The notes: generated from the sequence alone by a model not told the origin. Positions 34,646 to 44,711 are shown, counted from the stretch's first letter. The stretch: 56,229 bases of DNA from Candidatus Ferrigenium bremense (GCA_019449635.1 JAGRPI010000038.1:1-56229), one strand, 5' to 3'. Program-made: numbers and translations.

Positions 34646-35621
34646 CGGCGATCCTCTTCTCCGCGGATTGATGATTCCGCCAGCGCTTGTCTATCGATGC
34701 CATCAGCGCAAGGTAAACCACACCCCAACCCAGCAGCAGATAGCCCTGCCCCGCGTGCGCCAGACCGATCCCCCACAAGGCCGACATGCCCGCCAGCGAC
34801 ATCAGCGCATATTCGGCGAGCGCGGTGTTGCGATGCCCCCAGCCCATCTGCACCAGGTGCTGGTAATAATGGCTGCGGTGCGCCTGCGAGAGTCTTTCGC
34901 CGCGCCGCGCGCGCTTGAGCAGCGTCACGGTCGCGTCGGCCACGAACGGCGAAAACACCAGCAGCGGGAACCAGAACGGCCAATACCCGGCCTGCCAGCC
35001 CGACGCGCCGAATACGGCGGCGAGAAAGCCCAGCGGTATCGAGCCGGCATCGCCCATGAACACCCTGGCAGGATGAAAATTAAAAAACAGAAACCCCAAT
35101 GCCGCCGCCGCAACCGAAAAATTCAGCAGCGCAAACATCTCGTTCCCGGCTAGCCATGCACCGGCCGCGTAGCCGCCGAAGCCGAACAATGCCATGCCGC
35201 CCGCCAGCCCGTCCGCACCATCCATGAAATTGTACAAATTGGTCATCCACACGATGAACAGCAACACCGGAACGAACCACAGCAGCGGCACACCCGCGCC
35301 CGTCACCGCAACCAGCGCGGCAAGAAAATGGCCGACCAGGCGAATTTGCGGAGACAGGCCGCGCATATCATCCAGCAGCGACAGCGCGAACAGCCCTGCG
35401 GCAGGCAACACGATCCACCATGCCAGGAACTGCATCAGCAACATCCAGCCGGACAAGACGCCGGCCATCAGCGCGATGCCGCCGACCCGCGGAACCGGCG
35501 TGCTGTGCAGCGAGCGTTCGTTGGGGATATCGCGGACGATAAAGCCGGTTTTGCCCGTCATCAAAATGAACGTCAACAGCAGCGTCACCAGCACGCTGAC
35601 CAGCGGAGCGTAATACGTCAT
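34638..35621 (-). CDS. Polyprenyl-phosphate sugar-1-phosphate transferase, WbpL/WecA-like
   Basis: A 327-residue membrane protein with about 10 helices. RDIPNERSLHSTPVPRVGG at the first cytoplasmic loop, LYNFMDGADGLAGG (Asp pair), VFMGDAGSIPLGF and AHRSHYYQ are hallmarks of the MraY/WecA superfamily, WbpL branch. It starts O-unit assembly by moving a HexNAc-1-phosphate to undecaprenyl phosphate; the adjacent dehydratase suggests QuiNAc or FucNAc. It is the first gene of the ten-gene minus-strand operon and divergent from waaC. Confidence 0.92.
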   Translation of the reverse strand: MTYYAPLVSVLVTLLLTFILMTGKTGFIVRDIPNERSLHSTPVPRVGGIALMAGVLSGWMLLMQFLAWWIVLPAAGLFALSLLDDMRGLSPQIRLVGHFLAALVAVTGAGVPLLWFVPVLLFIVWMTNLYNFMDGADGLAGGMALFGFGGYAAGAWLAGNEMFALLNFSVAAAALGFLFFNFHPARVFMGDAGSIPLGFLAAVFGASGWQAGYWPFWFPLLVFSPFVADATVTLLKRARRGERLSQAHRSHYYQHLVQMGWGHRNTALAEYALMSLAGMSALWGIGLAHAGQGYLLLGWGVVYLALMASIDKRWRNHQSAEKRIADA

Positions 35622-35743
35622 GCCATTTACCGGAAATCAAGGTGGCGCATTTTAGCACTACCGCCCATGAATCACGCCCTGCACCTTCCTAAAGCCGTGC
35701 ATCATCCTATAAGATGCGAACCACCCAAAACCATGACTCCCCT

Positions 35744-36733
35744 ATGGCGCATCTTTTCGCCGCTACACAAACTCCGCATATCCTGCTGGTCAAGACCTCG
35801 TCGCTGGGCGATGTGCTGCACAACCTGCCGGTAGTCAGCGACATCGCGCGCCATTACCCGAATGCGCAGATCGACTGGGTGGTGGAAGAAGGCTTTGCCG
35901 CGCTGCCCAGGCTGCATCCGGCGGTGCGCAACGTCATCCCGGTCGCCGTGCGGCGCTGGCGTGGCAGGCTGCTGAGCGCCGCTGCCTGGCGCGAGATCGC
36001 GGCATTCCGCAACACGCTGGCTGCACAACGCTACGACGTTGCGATCGACACGCAAGGACTGCTGAAGAGCGCGTTGCTGATGCTCGGTGCACAGGGGCTG
36101 CGCTGCGGCTTCGACCGGGACAGCGCGCGCGAACCGCTGGCAGCCCGCCTGTACCAGCGCACTTTTCCGGTCGCGACGGGCCAGCACGCCGTCGAACGCA
36201 ACCGCCAACTGGCCGCGCAGGCGCTCGGCTATCCTCTGGAAGGAAAAGCCGAGTACGGCATATTGCCGCCCGCCATCTCCCGTCCTGACTGGCTTGCAAA
36301 GGGACCTTATGCCGTGCTGCTGCATGCCACCAGCCGCGCCGACAAATTATGGGACGAGGCGAACTGGATCGCGCTGGGGCATCACCTGCACGAAAGAAGT
36401 ATCCGCTGCGTCCTGCCGTGGGGCAGCGCGGCGGAGCAGGCGCGCAGCCTGCGCCTTGCTGCGGCGATTCCCGGTGCCGTCGCCCCGCCGCGCCTGAACC
36501 TGAACGAAGTGGGCGCCCTGCTCGGCGGCGCTCAGGCAGTGATCGGCGTGGATACCGGCCTCGCCCATCTCGCGGCGGCGCTGGGCGTGCCCACAGTCGG
36601 CATCTACACCTCGACCGACCCGGCGCTGACCGGCCTGTACGCAGGCCGCTGCGCCGTCAATCTCGGCAACATCGGCCGCGCGCCGGATACCGCCGCCATC
36701 ATCGATGCGTTGCAACAGGCGGCGGTATGCTGA
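35744..36733 (+). CDS. waaC: LPS heptosyltransferase I
   Basis: A GT9 enzyme that adds the first L-glycero-D-manno-heptose to Kdo2-lipid A. ILLVKTSSLGDVLHNLPVV is the classic N-terminus. HATSRADKLWDEANWIALG and IGVDTGLAHLAAALGVPTVG form the donor site. The ATG at 35744 leaves about 12 residues before ILLVKTSS; the in-frame ATG at 35714 is possible. It overlaps waaA by 7 bp, so core heptosylation and Kdo transfer are coupled. Confidence 0.93.
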   Translation: MAHLFAATQTPHILLVKTSSLGDVLHNLPVVSDIARHYPNAQIDWVVEEGFAALPRLHPAVRNVIPVAVRRWRGRLLSAAAWREIAAFRNTLAAQRYDVAIDTQGLLKSALLMLGAQGLRCGFDRDSAREPLAARLYQRTFPVATGQHAVERNRQLAAQALGYPLEGKAEYGILPPAISRPDWLAKGPYAVLLHATSRADKLWDEANWIALGHHLHERSIRCVLPWGSAAEQARSLRLAAAIPGAVAPPRLNLNEVGALLGGAQAVIGVDTGLAHLAAALGVPTVGIYTSTDPALTGLYAGRCAVNLGNIGRAPDTAAIIDALQQAAVC

Positions 36734-38001
36734 ATCCGAGACTGTTCTACACTCTCGCGCTGTGGCTGCTGCTGCCGTACATCTTCCTGCGCCTGGCGTG
36801 GCGCGCGCGCAGGCAGCCGGAATACCTGCGCCACATCGGCGAACGTTTCGGTTTTTATTCCGCGCACGGCAGCCAACCGGTCATCTGGCTGCATGCCGTC
36901 TCGGTCGGCGAGACCCGCGCCGCGCAAAGCCTCATCGCCCGGTTGCGCACCACCTACCCCGGTCACCGGTTCCTGCTCACCCACACCACGCCCACCGGAC
37001 GCGCCGCCGGCGAGCAACTGTATGGCGACGGCGTGCTGCGCGTGTACCTGCCTTACGATTATCCATTCGCGCTGAACCGGTTCCTGCGCCATTTCAAGCC
37101 GCAATTCGGCATCCTGATGGAGACGGAGATCTGGTTCAACCTGATCCACGCCTGCCGCCAAACCGGCGTGCCGCTGCTGCTGCTGAATGCGCGCCTGTCG
37201 GAAAAATCGGCACGCGGCTATGCGCGGTTTGCACGGCTGACCCGCGACGCGCTGGGCGAACTCGCCGCCGTCGCCGCGCAGACTGCCGACGATGCCGCGC
37301 GCCTGACCGGTCTTGGTGCAAAGGATGTTTCCGTGACCGGCAACCTTAAATTCGACATCGAGCCGCCGCCCGCAATGCTGGAACTGGGCCGTCGGTTGCG
37401 CGAACAGTTCGGCGCGGCACGCAAGGTGTTCCTCGCCGCCAGCACCCGCGACGGCGAGGAAGCGCTGCTGCTCGACGCGCTGCAGCAGGTGCATATCCCC
37501 GGCCTGCTGCTGGTCATCGTACCGCGCCATCCGCAGCGCTTTACGGAGGTCGCGGCGCTGCTGGAACAGCACGGCATCCCGTTCCGGCGCAGGAGTGCAA
37601 TGGAGCAGCAGGACGGTGCTATCGCGCCGGAAATAAGAGCAGTGCTGGGCGACAGCATGGGCGAGATGTTCGCCTATTATGGCGCCGCCGATCTCGCCTT
37701 CGTCGGCGGCAGCCTGCTGCCCTACGGCGGGCAGAACCTGATCGAGGCCTGTGCCGCCGGCACGCCGGTAGTGGTCGGCCCGCATACCCACAATTTTGCC
37801 GAGGCGACCCGTCTGGCGGTCGCCGCCGGGGCGGCGGCGCAGGTGCAGGATAGCGGCGGACTGGCCATCGAATTGCAGCGCTTGCTGGATCACCCAGATG
37901 CGCTGCGCGAAATGCACAGTCGCTGCGCCGGGTTTGTGGAATCCAATCGCGGCGCGACCGACAAGTCGCTGCAGATCGTTGCATCGATCACCGGAAATTG
38001 A
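36727..38001 (+). CDS. waaA: Kdo transferase
   Basis: A 424-residue GT30 enzyme that transfers Kdo from CMP-Kdo to lipid IVA on the inner membrane. An N-terminal anchor (YTLALWLLLPYIFLRLAW) is followed by GERFGFY, WLHAVSVGETRAA, LLTHTTPTGR, LMETEIWFNL, LLNARLSEKSARGY, TGNLKFD, and GGSLLPYGGQNLIEA with HTHNFAEA near the C-terminus. All are WaaA signatures. The ATG at 36727 lies in the end of waaC. Confidence 0.97.
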   Translation: MLNPRLFYTLALWLLLPYIFLRLAWRARRQPEYLRHIGERFGFYSAHGSQPVIWLHAVSVGETRAAQSLIARLRTTYPGHRFLLTHTTPTGRAAGEQLYGDGVLRVYLPYDYPFALNRFLRHFKPQFGILMETEIWFNLIHACRQTGVPLLLLNARLSEKSARGYARFARLTRDALGELAAVAAQTADDAARLTGLGAKDVSVTGNLKFDIEPPPAMLELGRRLREQFGAARKVFLAASTRDGEEALLLDALQQVHIPGLLLVIVPRHPQRFTEVAALLEQHGIPFRRRSAMEQQDGAIAPEIRAVLGDSMGEMFAYYGAADLAFVGGSLLPYGGQNLIEACAAGTPVVVGPHTHNFAEATRLAVAAGAAAQVQDSGGLAIELQRLLDHPDALREMHSRCAGFVESNRGATDKSLQIVASITGN

Positions 38002-38070
38002 TTTGACTCATGAAACCTGCCGCTTTTTTGGGCTAGAATTCACCACCTCTTCCAATACATCGAGACACCT

Positions 38071-39300
38071 GTGCTGATACGCATCCACGTCAAGCAACTG
38101 CGCTTGGGTATGTTTGTCCATGAGCTTTGCGGCTCGTGGATGGATCATCCGTTCTGGCGCGGCGCCTTTCTGCTGGATAATCCACACGACCTGAAAACCA
38201 TCCTGTCGACCGGCCTCAAGGAGGTGTGGATAGACGATGCGAAAGGCCTGGGTATCGAAGGCGGCGAAGATAAACAAGCGATCGCGGCAGAAGTCGAGAC
38301 CACGCTGGCGCAGGCCGACACGGCAAGTCCGGTAGTCCAGCGCGTCGATGTTGTGCAAGAGGCCGCGCGCGCCATCAAGATATGCGCCAGATCCAAGCAG
38401 GCCGTCACCTCCATGTTCAAGGAAGCCCGCATGGGCAAGGCATTGAGTTCCGACGATGCGCTGCCCATCGTCGAGGAGATATCCACCTCGGTGACGCGCA
38501 ACCCCGGCGCGTTGATCGGGCTGGCCCGCTTGAAGGACAAGGACGATTACACCTACATGCATTCGGTCGCGGTATGCGCGCTGATGGTATCCCTGGCGCG
38601 GCAGTTGGGACTGAATGATGAGCAGGTCCGCCAGGCCGGTCTGGCCGGTCTGCTGCACGATGTCGGCAAGATGATGATCCCGCTGAGCATCCTCAACAAA
38701 CCCGGCAAACTGACCGATGCCGAATTCGGGGCGGTAAAAAGCCATCCCGTCGAGGGACACAAGATGCTCCTGGAAGGCAGCGGTATCGGCGAGGGGGTGC
38801 TGGATGTCTGCCTGCACCACCACGAAAAAGTGGACGGCAGCGGCTATCCGGAGCGGCTCGCGGATGCGCAGATCAGCCTGTATGCCAAAATGGGGGCAGT
38901 GTGCGATGTGTATGACGCGATCACTTCGAACCGCCCCTACAAGAACGGATGGGAACCCGCCGAATCCCTGCGCAAGATGGCGGAATGGAGCAATGGACAT
39001 TTTGATACCGCCATCTTCCATGCTTTCGTCAAAAGCGTCGGCATCTACCCGATCGGCTCGCTGGTCAGGCTGGAGTCCGGCCATCTCGGCGTGATCATAG
39101 AACAGACCGCGAAATCGCTGCTCACGCCGGTGGTGAAGGTGTTCTTTTCGATCAAGTCCGATGTCCGTATCCCCCCGGAGATACTGGATCTGTCGAAACC
39201 TGCCTGCAAGGACAAGATCGTTTCGCACGAAGATCCGGTAAAGTGGGACATCCGCGACATCCACGAGCTATGGAGCGGCATGCCAGCCACACCGTGGTAG
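38071..39300 (+). CDS. HD-GYP domain phosphodiesterase with DUF3391 N-terminus
   Basis: A 409-residue protein starting at GTG. The N-terminal part (VKQLRLGMFVHELCGSWMDH) is DUF3391. The HD-GYP domain has HSVAVCAL (His164), LLHDVGK (His196-Asp197), HPVEGHKML, HHHEKVDGSGYP (GYP at 258-260) and DVYDAITSNRPYK. These domains hydrolyse cyclic di-GMP and share a metal site; all expected residues are present, so it is likely active. No GGDEF partner is nearby. It follows waaA by 69 bp. Confidence 0.92.
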   Translation: MLIRIHVKQLRLGMFVHELCGSWMDHPFWRGAFLLDNPHDLKTILSTGLKEVWIDDAKGLGIEGGEDKQAIAAEVETTLAQADTASPVVQRVDVVQEAARAIKICARSKQAVTSMFKEARMGKALSSDDALPIVEEISTSVTRNPGALIGLARLKDKDDYTYMHSVAVCALMVSLARQLGLNDEQVRQAGLAGLLHDVGKMMIPLSILNKPGKLTDAEFGAVKSHPVEGHKMLLEGSGIGEGVLDVCLHHHEKVDGSGYPERLADAQISLYAKMGAVCDVYDAITSNRPYKNGWEPAESLRKMAEWSNGHFDTAIFHAFVKSVGIYPIGSLVRLESGHLGVIIEQTAKSLLTPVVKVFFSIKSDVRIPPEILDLSKPACKDKIVSHEDPVKWDIRDIHELWSGMPATPW

Positions 39301-39349
39301 GCGATTTCAGGGATTACCTTTAGTCTTGTGCCCTCCGGAAGAAGTCATC

Positions 39350-39480
39350 GGCCACGGATGAACACGGATTGCCACTGATAATCCCTGATTGCGCACTTCT
39401 CACAACTCACTTGGGAGGCGCGCGGTGCAATTTGGCCAACCTGTTGTAAATCCGTGAATATCCGTGTCAATCCGTGGCCA
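39350..39480. repeat. Family D palindromic repeat upstream of ahcY
   Basis: GGCCACGGATGAACACGGAT at the left is answered by ATATCCGTGTCAATCCGTGG followed by CC at the right. It is the second copy of the element at 15728-15855. Its right end coincides with the likely -35 box of the ahcY promoter. Confidence 0.8.
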
Positions 39481-39503
39481 TATGCCGGTTTTAGGTTTAT
39501 AAT
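39475..39503 (+). promoter_or_regulatory. Sigma70-type promoter of the ahcY riboswitch transcript
   Basis: A perfect TATAAT (39498-39503) has TGGCCA (39475-39480, four of six consensus bases) 17 bp upstream. The predicted start near 39510 is the first base of the SAH aptamer. The -35 lies in the final bases of the repeat. Confidence 0.6.
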
Positions 39504-39510
39504 CCGCGCC

Positions 39511-39576
39511 CTCCGAGGGGTGCTGCAGCGGGCTGGACTTCAATTGCCCGTCAGGCTCGGATGTTTCAACGGCACC
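39511..39576 (+). ncRNA. S-adenosylhomocysteine (SAH) riboswitch
   Basis: The sequence fits the SAH aptamer. P1 is CCGAG (39513-39517) with CTCGG (39556-39560). A second stem is GCGGGC (39528-39533) with GCCCGT (39546-39551). The loop has the conserved GGTGCTGCAGC block and CAGGCTCGG. The pseudoknot GGTGCT (39519-39524) pairs with GGCACC (39571-39576). SAH riboswitches raise ahcY expression when SAH builds up. The gene downstream is ahcY, which settles the assignment. Confidence 0.92.
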
Positions 39577-39604
39577 TGTTCATTAATCTTATGAATGGAG
39601 TGCC
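39571..39604 (+). promoter_or_regulatory. Putative hairpin masking the ahcY ribosome binding site
   Basis: GGCAC (39571-39575) can pair with GTGCC (39600-39604), and TTCAT (39579-39583) with ATGAA (39591-39595). This places the ribosome binding site GGAG (39597-39600) in an internal loop. The same GGCACC is needed for the aptamer pseudoknot, so the two folds exclude each other. This predicts translational activation by SAH. Confidence 0.6.
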
Positions 39605-39606
39605 TC

Positions 39607-41025
<1,419 letters not shown>

Positions 41026-41033
41026 AGGGGAAA

Positions 41034-41099
41034 GCGGGAAATAAGAAACGGGAAACGCGTGACAGCTGCGCTCTGCTTTTACGTTTTCCGTTTCCCAAG
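41034..41099. repeat. Palindromic repeat between ahcY and the PF04020 gene
   Basis: GAAACGGGAAACGCG on the left is answered by GTTTTCCGTTTCCC on the right. It resembles in layout the GACGTAAG elements near gcvH and fills most of the gap. Confidence 0.5.
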
Positions 41100-41138
41100 C
41101 CGCACAGCGGCATCCCGTCTCCCTATTGAAGGGACATC

Positions 41139-41492
41139 ATGCAACTCATCCTGATCTGGGTATTGAACGCGCTGGCCTTGCTGGCCGTGGCGAACTTCGT
41201 GCCGGGCATCCATCTGGACAGCTTCGTCGATGCGATGATCGCCGCGTTCTTCCTCGGCCTGGTCAACACGCTGATCCGTCCGCTGTTGCTGCTGCTCACC
41301 CTGCCGGTCACGCTGCTCACCCTGGGGCTGTTCATCTTCGTCATCAATGGCCTGCTGTTCTGGTTCGTCGGCTCGGTGCTCAAGGGTTTCGTCGTGGACA
41401 GTTTCTGGTACGGCGTACTCGGCGCGGTTCTGTACAGTATCTTTTCGTGGGCGCTGTCCGCAGCCGCCGCACAAATCCTGAGGAAGTCATGA
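41139..41492 (+). CDS. PF04020 (phage-holin-4/YvlD-like) membrane protein
   Basis: A 117-residue protein with four membrane helices. LALLAVANFVPGIHLDSFVD, GLVNTLIRPLLLLLTLPVT and GLFIFVINGLLFWFVG are typical of the PF04020 family. The name holin is historical; cellular members have no established lysis role. It lies between ahcY and metF, and its stop overlaps the metF start (ATGA), so it is translated with metF. Its role in the methyl cycle, if any, is unknown. Confidence 0.88.
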   Translation: MQLILIWVLNALALLAVANFVPGIHLDSFVDAMIAAFFLGLVNTLIRPLLLLLTLPVTLLTLGLFIFVINGLLFWFVGSVLKGFVVDSFWYGVLGAVLYSIFSWALSAAAAQILRKS

Positions 41493-42319
41493 ACAAACCG
41501 CTTTTCAGCTTTGAATTCTTTCCGCCGCAAACTCCGGAAGGCACGGAAAAACTCGCCGTTGCGCGCAAGCAACTGGCGGCGCTCCACCCGGATTTTTTCT
41601 CCGTGACCTTCGGCGCGGGCGGCTCCACGCGGGAGCGCACGCTGGAAGTCGTGCAGCAGATCAAGGCTGAGGGGCTCGAGGTCGCACCGCACCTGTCCTG
41701 CATCGGCTCGACGCGCGAAAACATCCGCGACATCCTGCAAACCTACAAGCAGCTCGGCATCAAGCGCATCGTCGCGCTGCGCGGCGACCTGCCCTCCGGC
41801 ATGGCGACCACCGGCGAATTCCAGTACGCCAACGAACTGGTGTCCTTCATCCGCGCGCAGACCGGCGAACACTTTCACATCGAAGTGGCGGCCTACCCTG
41901 AATTCCACCCGCAGGCCCGCTCGGCACGCGACGATCTCGTCAACTTCAAGCGCAAGGCCGCGGCCGGTGCGAACTCGGCGATCACCCAGTATTTCTACAA
42001 CGCCGACAGCTATTTCCATTTCGTCGACGAATGCCGCAAGCTCGGCGTCACCATCCCCATCGTGCCGGGCATCATGCCGATCGTGAAATTCGCCCAGCTG
42101 GCGCGCTTCTCCGATACCTGCGGCGCGGAGATCCCGCGCTGGATACGCCGCACGCTGGAAGGCTACGGCGACGACAGCGAATCGGTGCAGGCCTTCGGCC
42201 TCGACGTGGTCACGCAGCTCTGCGAGAAGCTGCTCGCAGGCGGCGCGCCGGGACTGCACTTCTACACGCTGAACCAGTCCGGACCGGCGCTGGAGATCTG
42301 GAAGCGGCTGGGTATTTGA
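41489..42319 (+). CDS. metF: 5,10-methylenetetrahydrofolate reductase
   Basis: A flavoprotein that reduces methylene-THF to methyl-THF for methionine synthesis. The 276-residue TIM barrel begins PLFSFEFFPPQTPEG and carries FFSVTFGAGGSTRERT, APHLSCIG, RIVALRGDLP, AAYPEFHP, ITQYFYNADSYF, PIVPGIMPI and GLHFYTLNQ. A TGAGGA lies upstream of the ATG, which overlaps the previous stop. Being cotranscribed with ahcY puts both under SAH control and ties SAH removal to methyl supply. Confidence 0.97.
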   Translation: MNKPLFSFEFFPPQTPEGTEKLAVARKQLAALHPDFFSVTFGAGGSTRERTLEVVQQIKAEGLEVAPHLSCIGSTRENIRDILQTYKQLGIKRIVALRGDLPSGMATTGEFQYANELVSFIRAQTGEHFHIEVAAYPEFHPQARSARDDLVNFKRKAAAGANSAITQYFYNADSYFHFVDECRKLGVTIPIVPGIMPIVKFAQLARFSDTCGAEIPRWIRRTLEGYGDDSESVQAFGLDVVTQLCEKLLAGGAPGLHFYTLNQSGPALEIWKRLGI

Positions 42320-42342
42320 TGCGCGAAACGCCGGCTCCTTCC

Positions 42343-42464
42343 TCCTTCTAGCGGGAAGGTAAACGTGAAACTCGCGTAGCGAGACCATACCCCTCTCTCC
42401 CGCAAGCGGGAGAGAGTTAGGAGAGAGGGAAGCGGGCATGGAGAGTTTCATTGCCATGCCCGCT
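42343..42464. repeat. Cluster of hairpins between metF and trhP
   Basis: Three stems occur in a row: CCTTCTAGCGGGAAGG, the family B stem CTCTCTCCCGCAAGCGGGAG (from 42393), and AGCGGGCATGG (42431-42441) with CCATGCCCGCT (42454-42464). None has a T-run, so they are repeats rather than a clear terminator. Confidence 0.7.
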
Positions 42465-42556
42465 AGGTTGTGAGCCAGAACTTTGCTCCCGACTTCCACT
42501 CCTACCCCGGCTCCCCCTGCAATGTTGCGGGAATTTACTCTTGGATTGAACCGTTG

Positions 42557-43894
42557 ATGAAAGCACCCGAACTTCTCCTGCCCGCCGGCACGCTGGAAAA
42601 AATGCGCACCGCCTACGCCTTCGGCGCGGATGCGGTGTACGCCGGGCAGCCGCGCTACTCGCTGCGCGCGCGCAACAACGAATTCAAGCTGGAAGAGTTG
42701 CAAATCGGCATCCAGGAGGCACATGCGCTCGGCAAAAAATTATTCGTCGCCAGCAACCTGATGCCGCACAACGCCAAGGTCAAGACCTACATGGCCGACA
42801 TGGAGCCGGTCATCGCGATGCAGCCGGATGCACTGATCATGGCCGACCCCGGCCTGATCGCGATGGTGCGCGAGCGCTGGCCGGAGATGGAAGTGCATCT
42901 GTCGGTGCAGGCCAACACCGTCAACTACGCGGCGGTGAAATTCTGGCAATCGCTCGGTCTGACGCGCGTGATCCTGTCGCGCGAACTGTCGCTGGACGAG
43001 ATCGAAGAGATCCGCCAGCAATGCCCGGACATCGAACTCGAGGTGTTCATCCACGGCGCGCTGTGCATGGCCTATTCCGGGCGCTGCCTGCTGTCCGGCT
43101 ACTTCAACCACCGCGACGCCAACCAGGGCACCTGTACCAACTCCTGCCGCTGGGATTACAAGGTGGACAATGCGATCGAGGACGGCACCGGCGACATCCA
43201 GAAAATAGATTTTGATTTTGATAAGGCGTTGAGCGAAAGCGCGCTGTCGTCCTGCGGCAGCCAGCCGCGCCACCCGCTCGCCGACCGTGCCTACCTGATC
43301 TCGCGCCAGGATCACCCGGACGAGCTGATGCCGGTGCTGGAAGACGAGCACGGCACCTACATCATGAACTCGAAGGATTTGCGCGCAGTGGAGCATGTCG
43401 AGCGGCTGGTGAAGATCGGCGTGGATTCGCTGAAAGTCGAAGGCCGCACCAAGTCCATCTACTACGTCGCGCGCACCGCGCAGGTGTACCGCCAGGCGAT
43501 CGACGACGCAGTCGCGGGCCGGTCCTTCAACTACGCGCTGCTCGGAGCGCTCGATGCGCTGGCGAGCCGCGGCTACACCGACGGCTTCCTCGAACGCCAC
43601 CACACCCACGAGCACCAGAACTATATGCAAGGACACTCCGAAAGCACCCGCCAGCAGTACGTCGGCGACATCGTCAGTTGCGCTGACGGCATCGCCGAGA
43701 TCGACGTGAAGAACAGATTCCGGGTCGGCGACCGGCTGGAAATCATCCACCCTTCCGGCAACCGCATCGTCGAATTGACCGAGATGCGCAACCTCAAAGG
43801 CGAGCCCGTCACCACCGCGCCGGGCAGCGGGCATCGCGTGCAGATACCGTTGCAGGGTGAACTGGCGAAGGGGATGGTGGCGCGTTTTTTGTAA
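42557..43894 (+). CDS. trhP: U32-family tRNA hydroxylation protein (TrhP/YegQ)
   Basis: A 445-residue protein matching E. coli YegQ in length and motifs. It starts MKAPELLLPAGTLEKM and has AFGADAVYAGQPRYSLRARN, SVQANTVNYAAVKFW, ELEVFIHGALCMAYSGRC and QGTCTNSCRW, the four-Cys cluster of this group, then VKIGVDSLKVEGR. TrhP takes part in forming 5-hydroxyuridine at tRNA position 34. An in-frame extension to 42470 is intergenic repeat and was left out. No insertion is seen in this gene. Confidence 0.94.
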   Translation: MKAPELLLPAGTLEKMRTAYAFGADAVYAGQPRYSLRARNNEFKLEELQIGIQEAHALGKKLFVASNLMPHNAKVKTYMADMEPVIAMQPDALIMADPGLIAMVRERWPEMEVHLSVQANTVNYAAVKFWQSLGLTRVILSRELSLDEIEEIRQQCPDIELEVFIHGALCMAYSGRCLLSGYFNHRDANQGTCTNSCRWDYKVDNAIEDGTGDIQKIDFDFDKALSESALSSCGSQPRHPLADRAYLISRQDHPDELMPVLEDEHGTYIMNSKDLRAVEHVERLVKIGVDSLKVEGRTKSIYYVARTAQVYRQAIDDAVAGRSFNYALLGALDALASRGYTDGFLERHHTHEHQNYMQGHSESTRQQYVGDIVSCADGIAEIDVKNRFRVGDRLEIIHPSGNRIVELTEMRNLKGEPVTTAPGSGHRVQIPLQGELAKGMVARFL

Positions 43895-43912
43895 CCGGCA
43901 ATACCCACCACA

Positions 43913-43943
43913 CCGTTCGCCCTGAGCTTGTCGAAGGGTGAAA
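43913..43943. repeat. Family A repeat between trhP and the GIY-YIG gene
   Basis: CCGTTCGCCCTGAGCTTGTC followed by GAAGGGTGAA, a complete half-element. It ends about 20 bp before the GIY-YIG start. Confidence 0.7.
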
Positions 43944-43962
43944 TTTACGGAGCGCAACAATC

Positions 43963-44298
43963 ATGAGCTTCTGGATTTACATCCTGCGCTGCGCCGATAG
44001 CTCGTATTACACCGGGCATACCGACAATCTTGAACAACGCATCGGTGAACATCAAAACGGACTATGCGGTGGTTACACGGCCAGCCGCCTACCTGTTGAA
44101 TTGGTATTCAGCCAGGAATGCATCACCCGCGAAGAAGCACTCACCGCCGAGCGACAAATCAAAGGCTGGAGCCGCAAGAAAAAGGAAGCGATGATGCGCG
44201 GCGACTGGGCTGAAGTATCACTATTGGCAAAAGGTACTGTCAGAGATGGCGCGCCTTTTCATCCTTCGACAAGCTCAGGACGAACGGGGAAAGGGTAG
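43963..44298 (+). CDS. GIY-YIG domain protein with a repeat-derived C-terminus
   Basis: A 111-residue protein. FWIYILRCADSSYYTGHT carries the YIL and YTG core of a single-domain GIY-YIG nuclease (UPF0213/YhbQ-like), followed by LEQRIGEHQNG (catalytic Arg) and EALTAERQIKGWSRKKKEAM (Glu). The family role is uncertain; structure-selective nuclease activity is reported for some members. The last residues (FHPSTSSGRTGKG) are encoded by a family A repeat, so the natural C-terminus was probably shorter. Confidence 0.88.
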   Translation: MSFWIYILRCADSSYYTGHTDNLEQRIGEHQNGLCGGYTASRLPVELVFSQECITREEALTAERQIKGWSRKKKEAMMRGDWAEVSLLAKGTVRDGAPFHPSTSSGRTGKG

Positions 44299-44371
44299 TG
44301 AGCAGCCTTGCACCCAACTGTCCATATCTCGCACGCCACTTGAAGGCCGTTCGTGGTGAGCCTGTCGAACC
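44262..44371. repeat. Two family A repeats around the GIY-YIG stop
   Basis: TCCTTCGACAAGCTCAGGAC followed by GAACGGG (44262-44287) overlaps the GIY-YIG 3' end. CCGTTCGTGGTGAGCCTGTC followed by GAACC (44347-44371) is a second half-element. The interval between is non-coding. Confidence 0.7.
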
Positions 44372-44432
44372 ATAAAGTTTCAGGCTCAATGAACCTCCGG
44401 GCTGCATATACAAGATTGCGTATAATCAGTCC

Positions 44433-44711
44433 ATGAGCAAGCAACGATTCAAAAGCGTATGGGACGCCATCGAAGATACACCCGGTGACGCGGCCAACAT
44501 GAAGGCGCGCGCCGAACTGATGCGCGCCATCACCGAATACATCCGTAACAGCGGCATGACCCAGGCCGAAGCCGCAAAAACGCTAGGAGTCACGCAACCG
44601 CGCATCTCCGACCTGATGCGCGGCAAGATAGACGTGTTCTCCCTTGATACGCTGGTCAACATGCTGGCGGCGGAGATTCGGCTGGAGATGCGGTTGAAGA
44701 AGGCGGCGTGA
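44433..44711 (+). CDS. XRE-family HigA2-like regulator, orphan antitoxin
   Basis: A 92-residue protein. The N-terminus (KQRFKSVWDAIEDTPGDAANM) and the helix-turn-helix GMTQAEAAKTLGVTQPRISDLMRG match the HigA2/HTH_37 antitoxins. Such genes normally follow a RelE-like toxin gene. The upstream DNA here is a repeat and a GIY-YIG gene, so the partner appears lost. A TATAAT at 44421-44426 lies only 6 bp before the ATG, hinting at a leaderless transcript, though no good -35 was found. Confidence 0.85.
   Translation: MSKQRFKSVWDAIEDTPGDAANMKARAELMRAITEYIRNSGMTQAEAAKTLGVTQPRISDLMRGKIDVFSLDTLVNMLAAEIRLEMRLKKAA

Noticed and set aside
38003-38039. Possible promoter before the HD-GYP gene (TTGACT and TAGAAT)
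   Set aside because: The spacing is 25 bp, too long for a sigma70 promoter.
42470-42556. N-terminal extension of trhP
   Set aside because: The extra residues are not found in YegQ/TrhP proteins and the DNA is intergenic.
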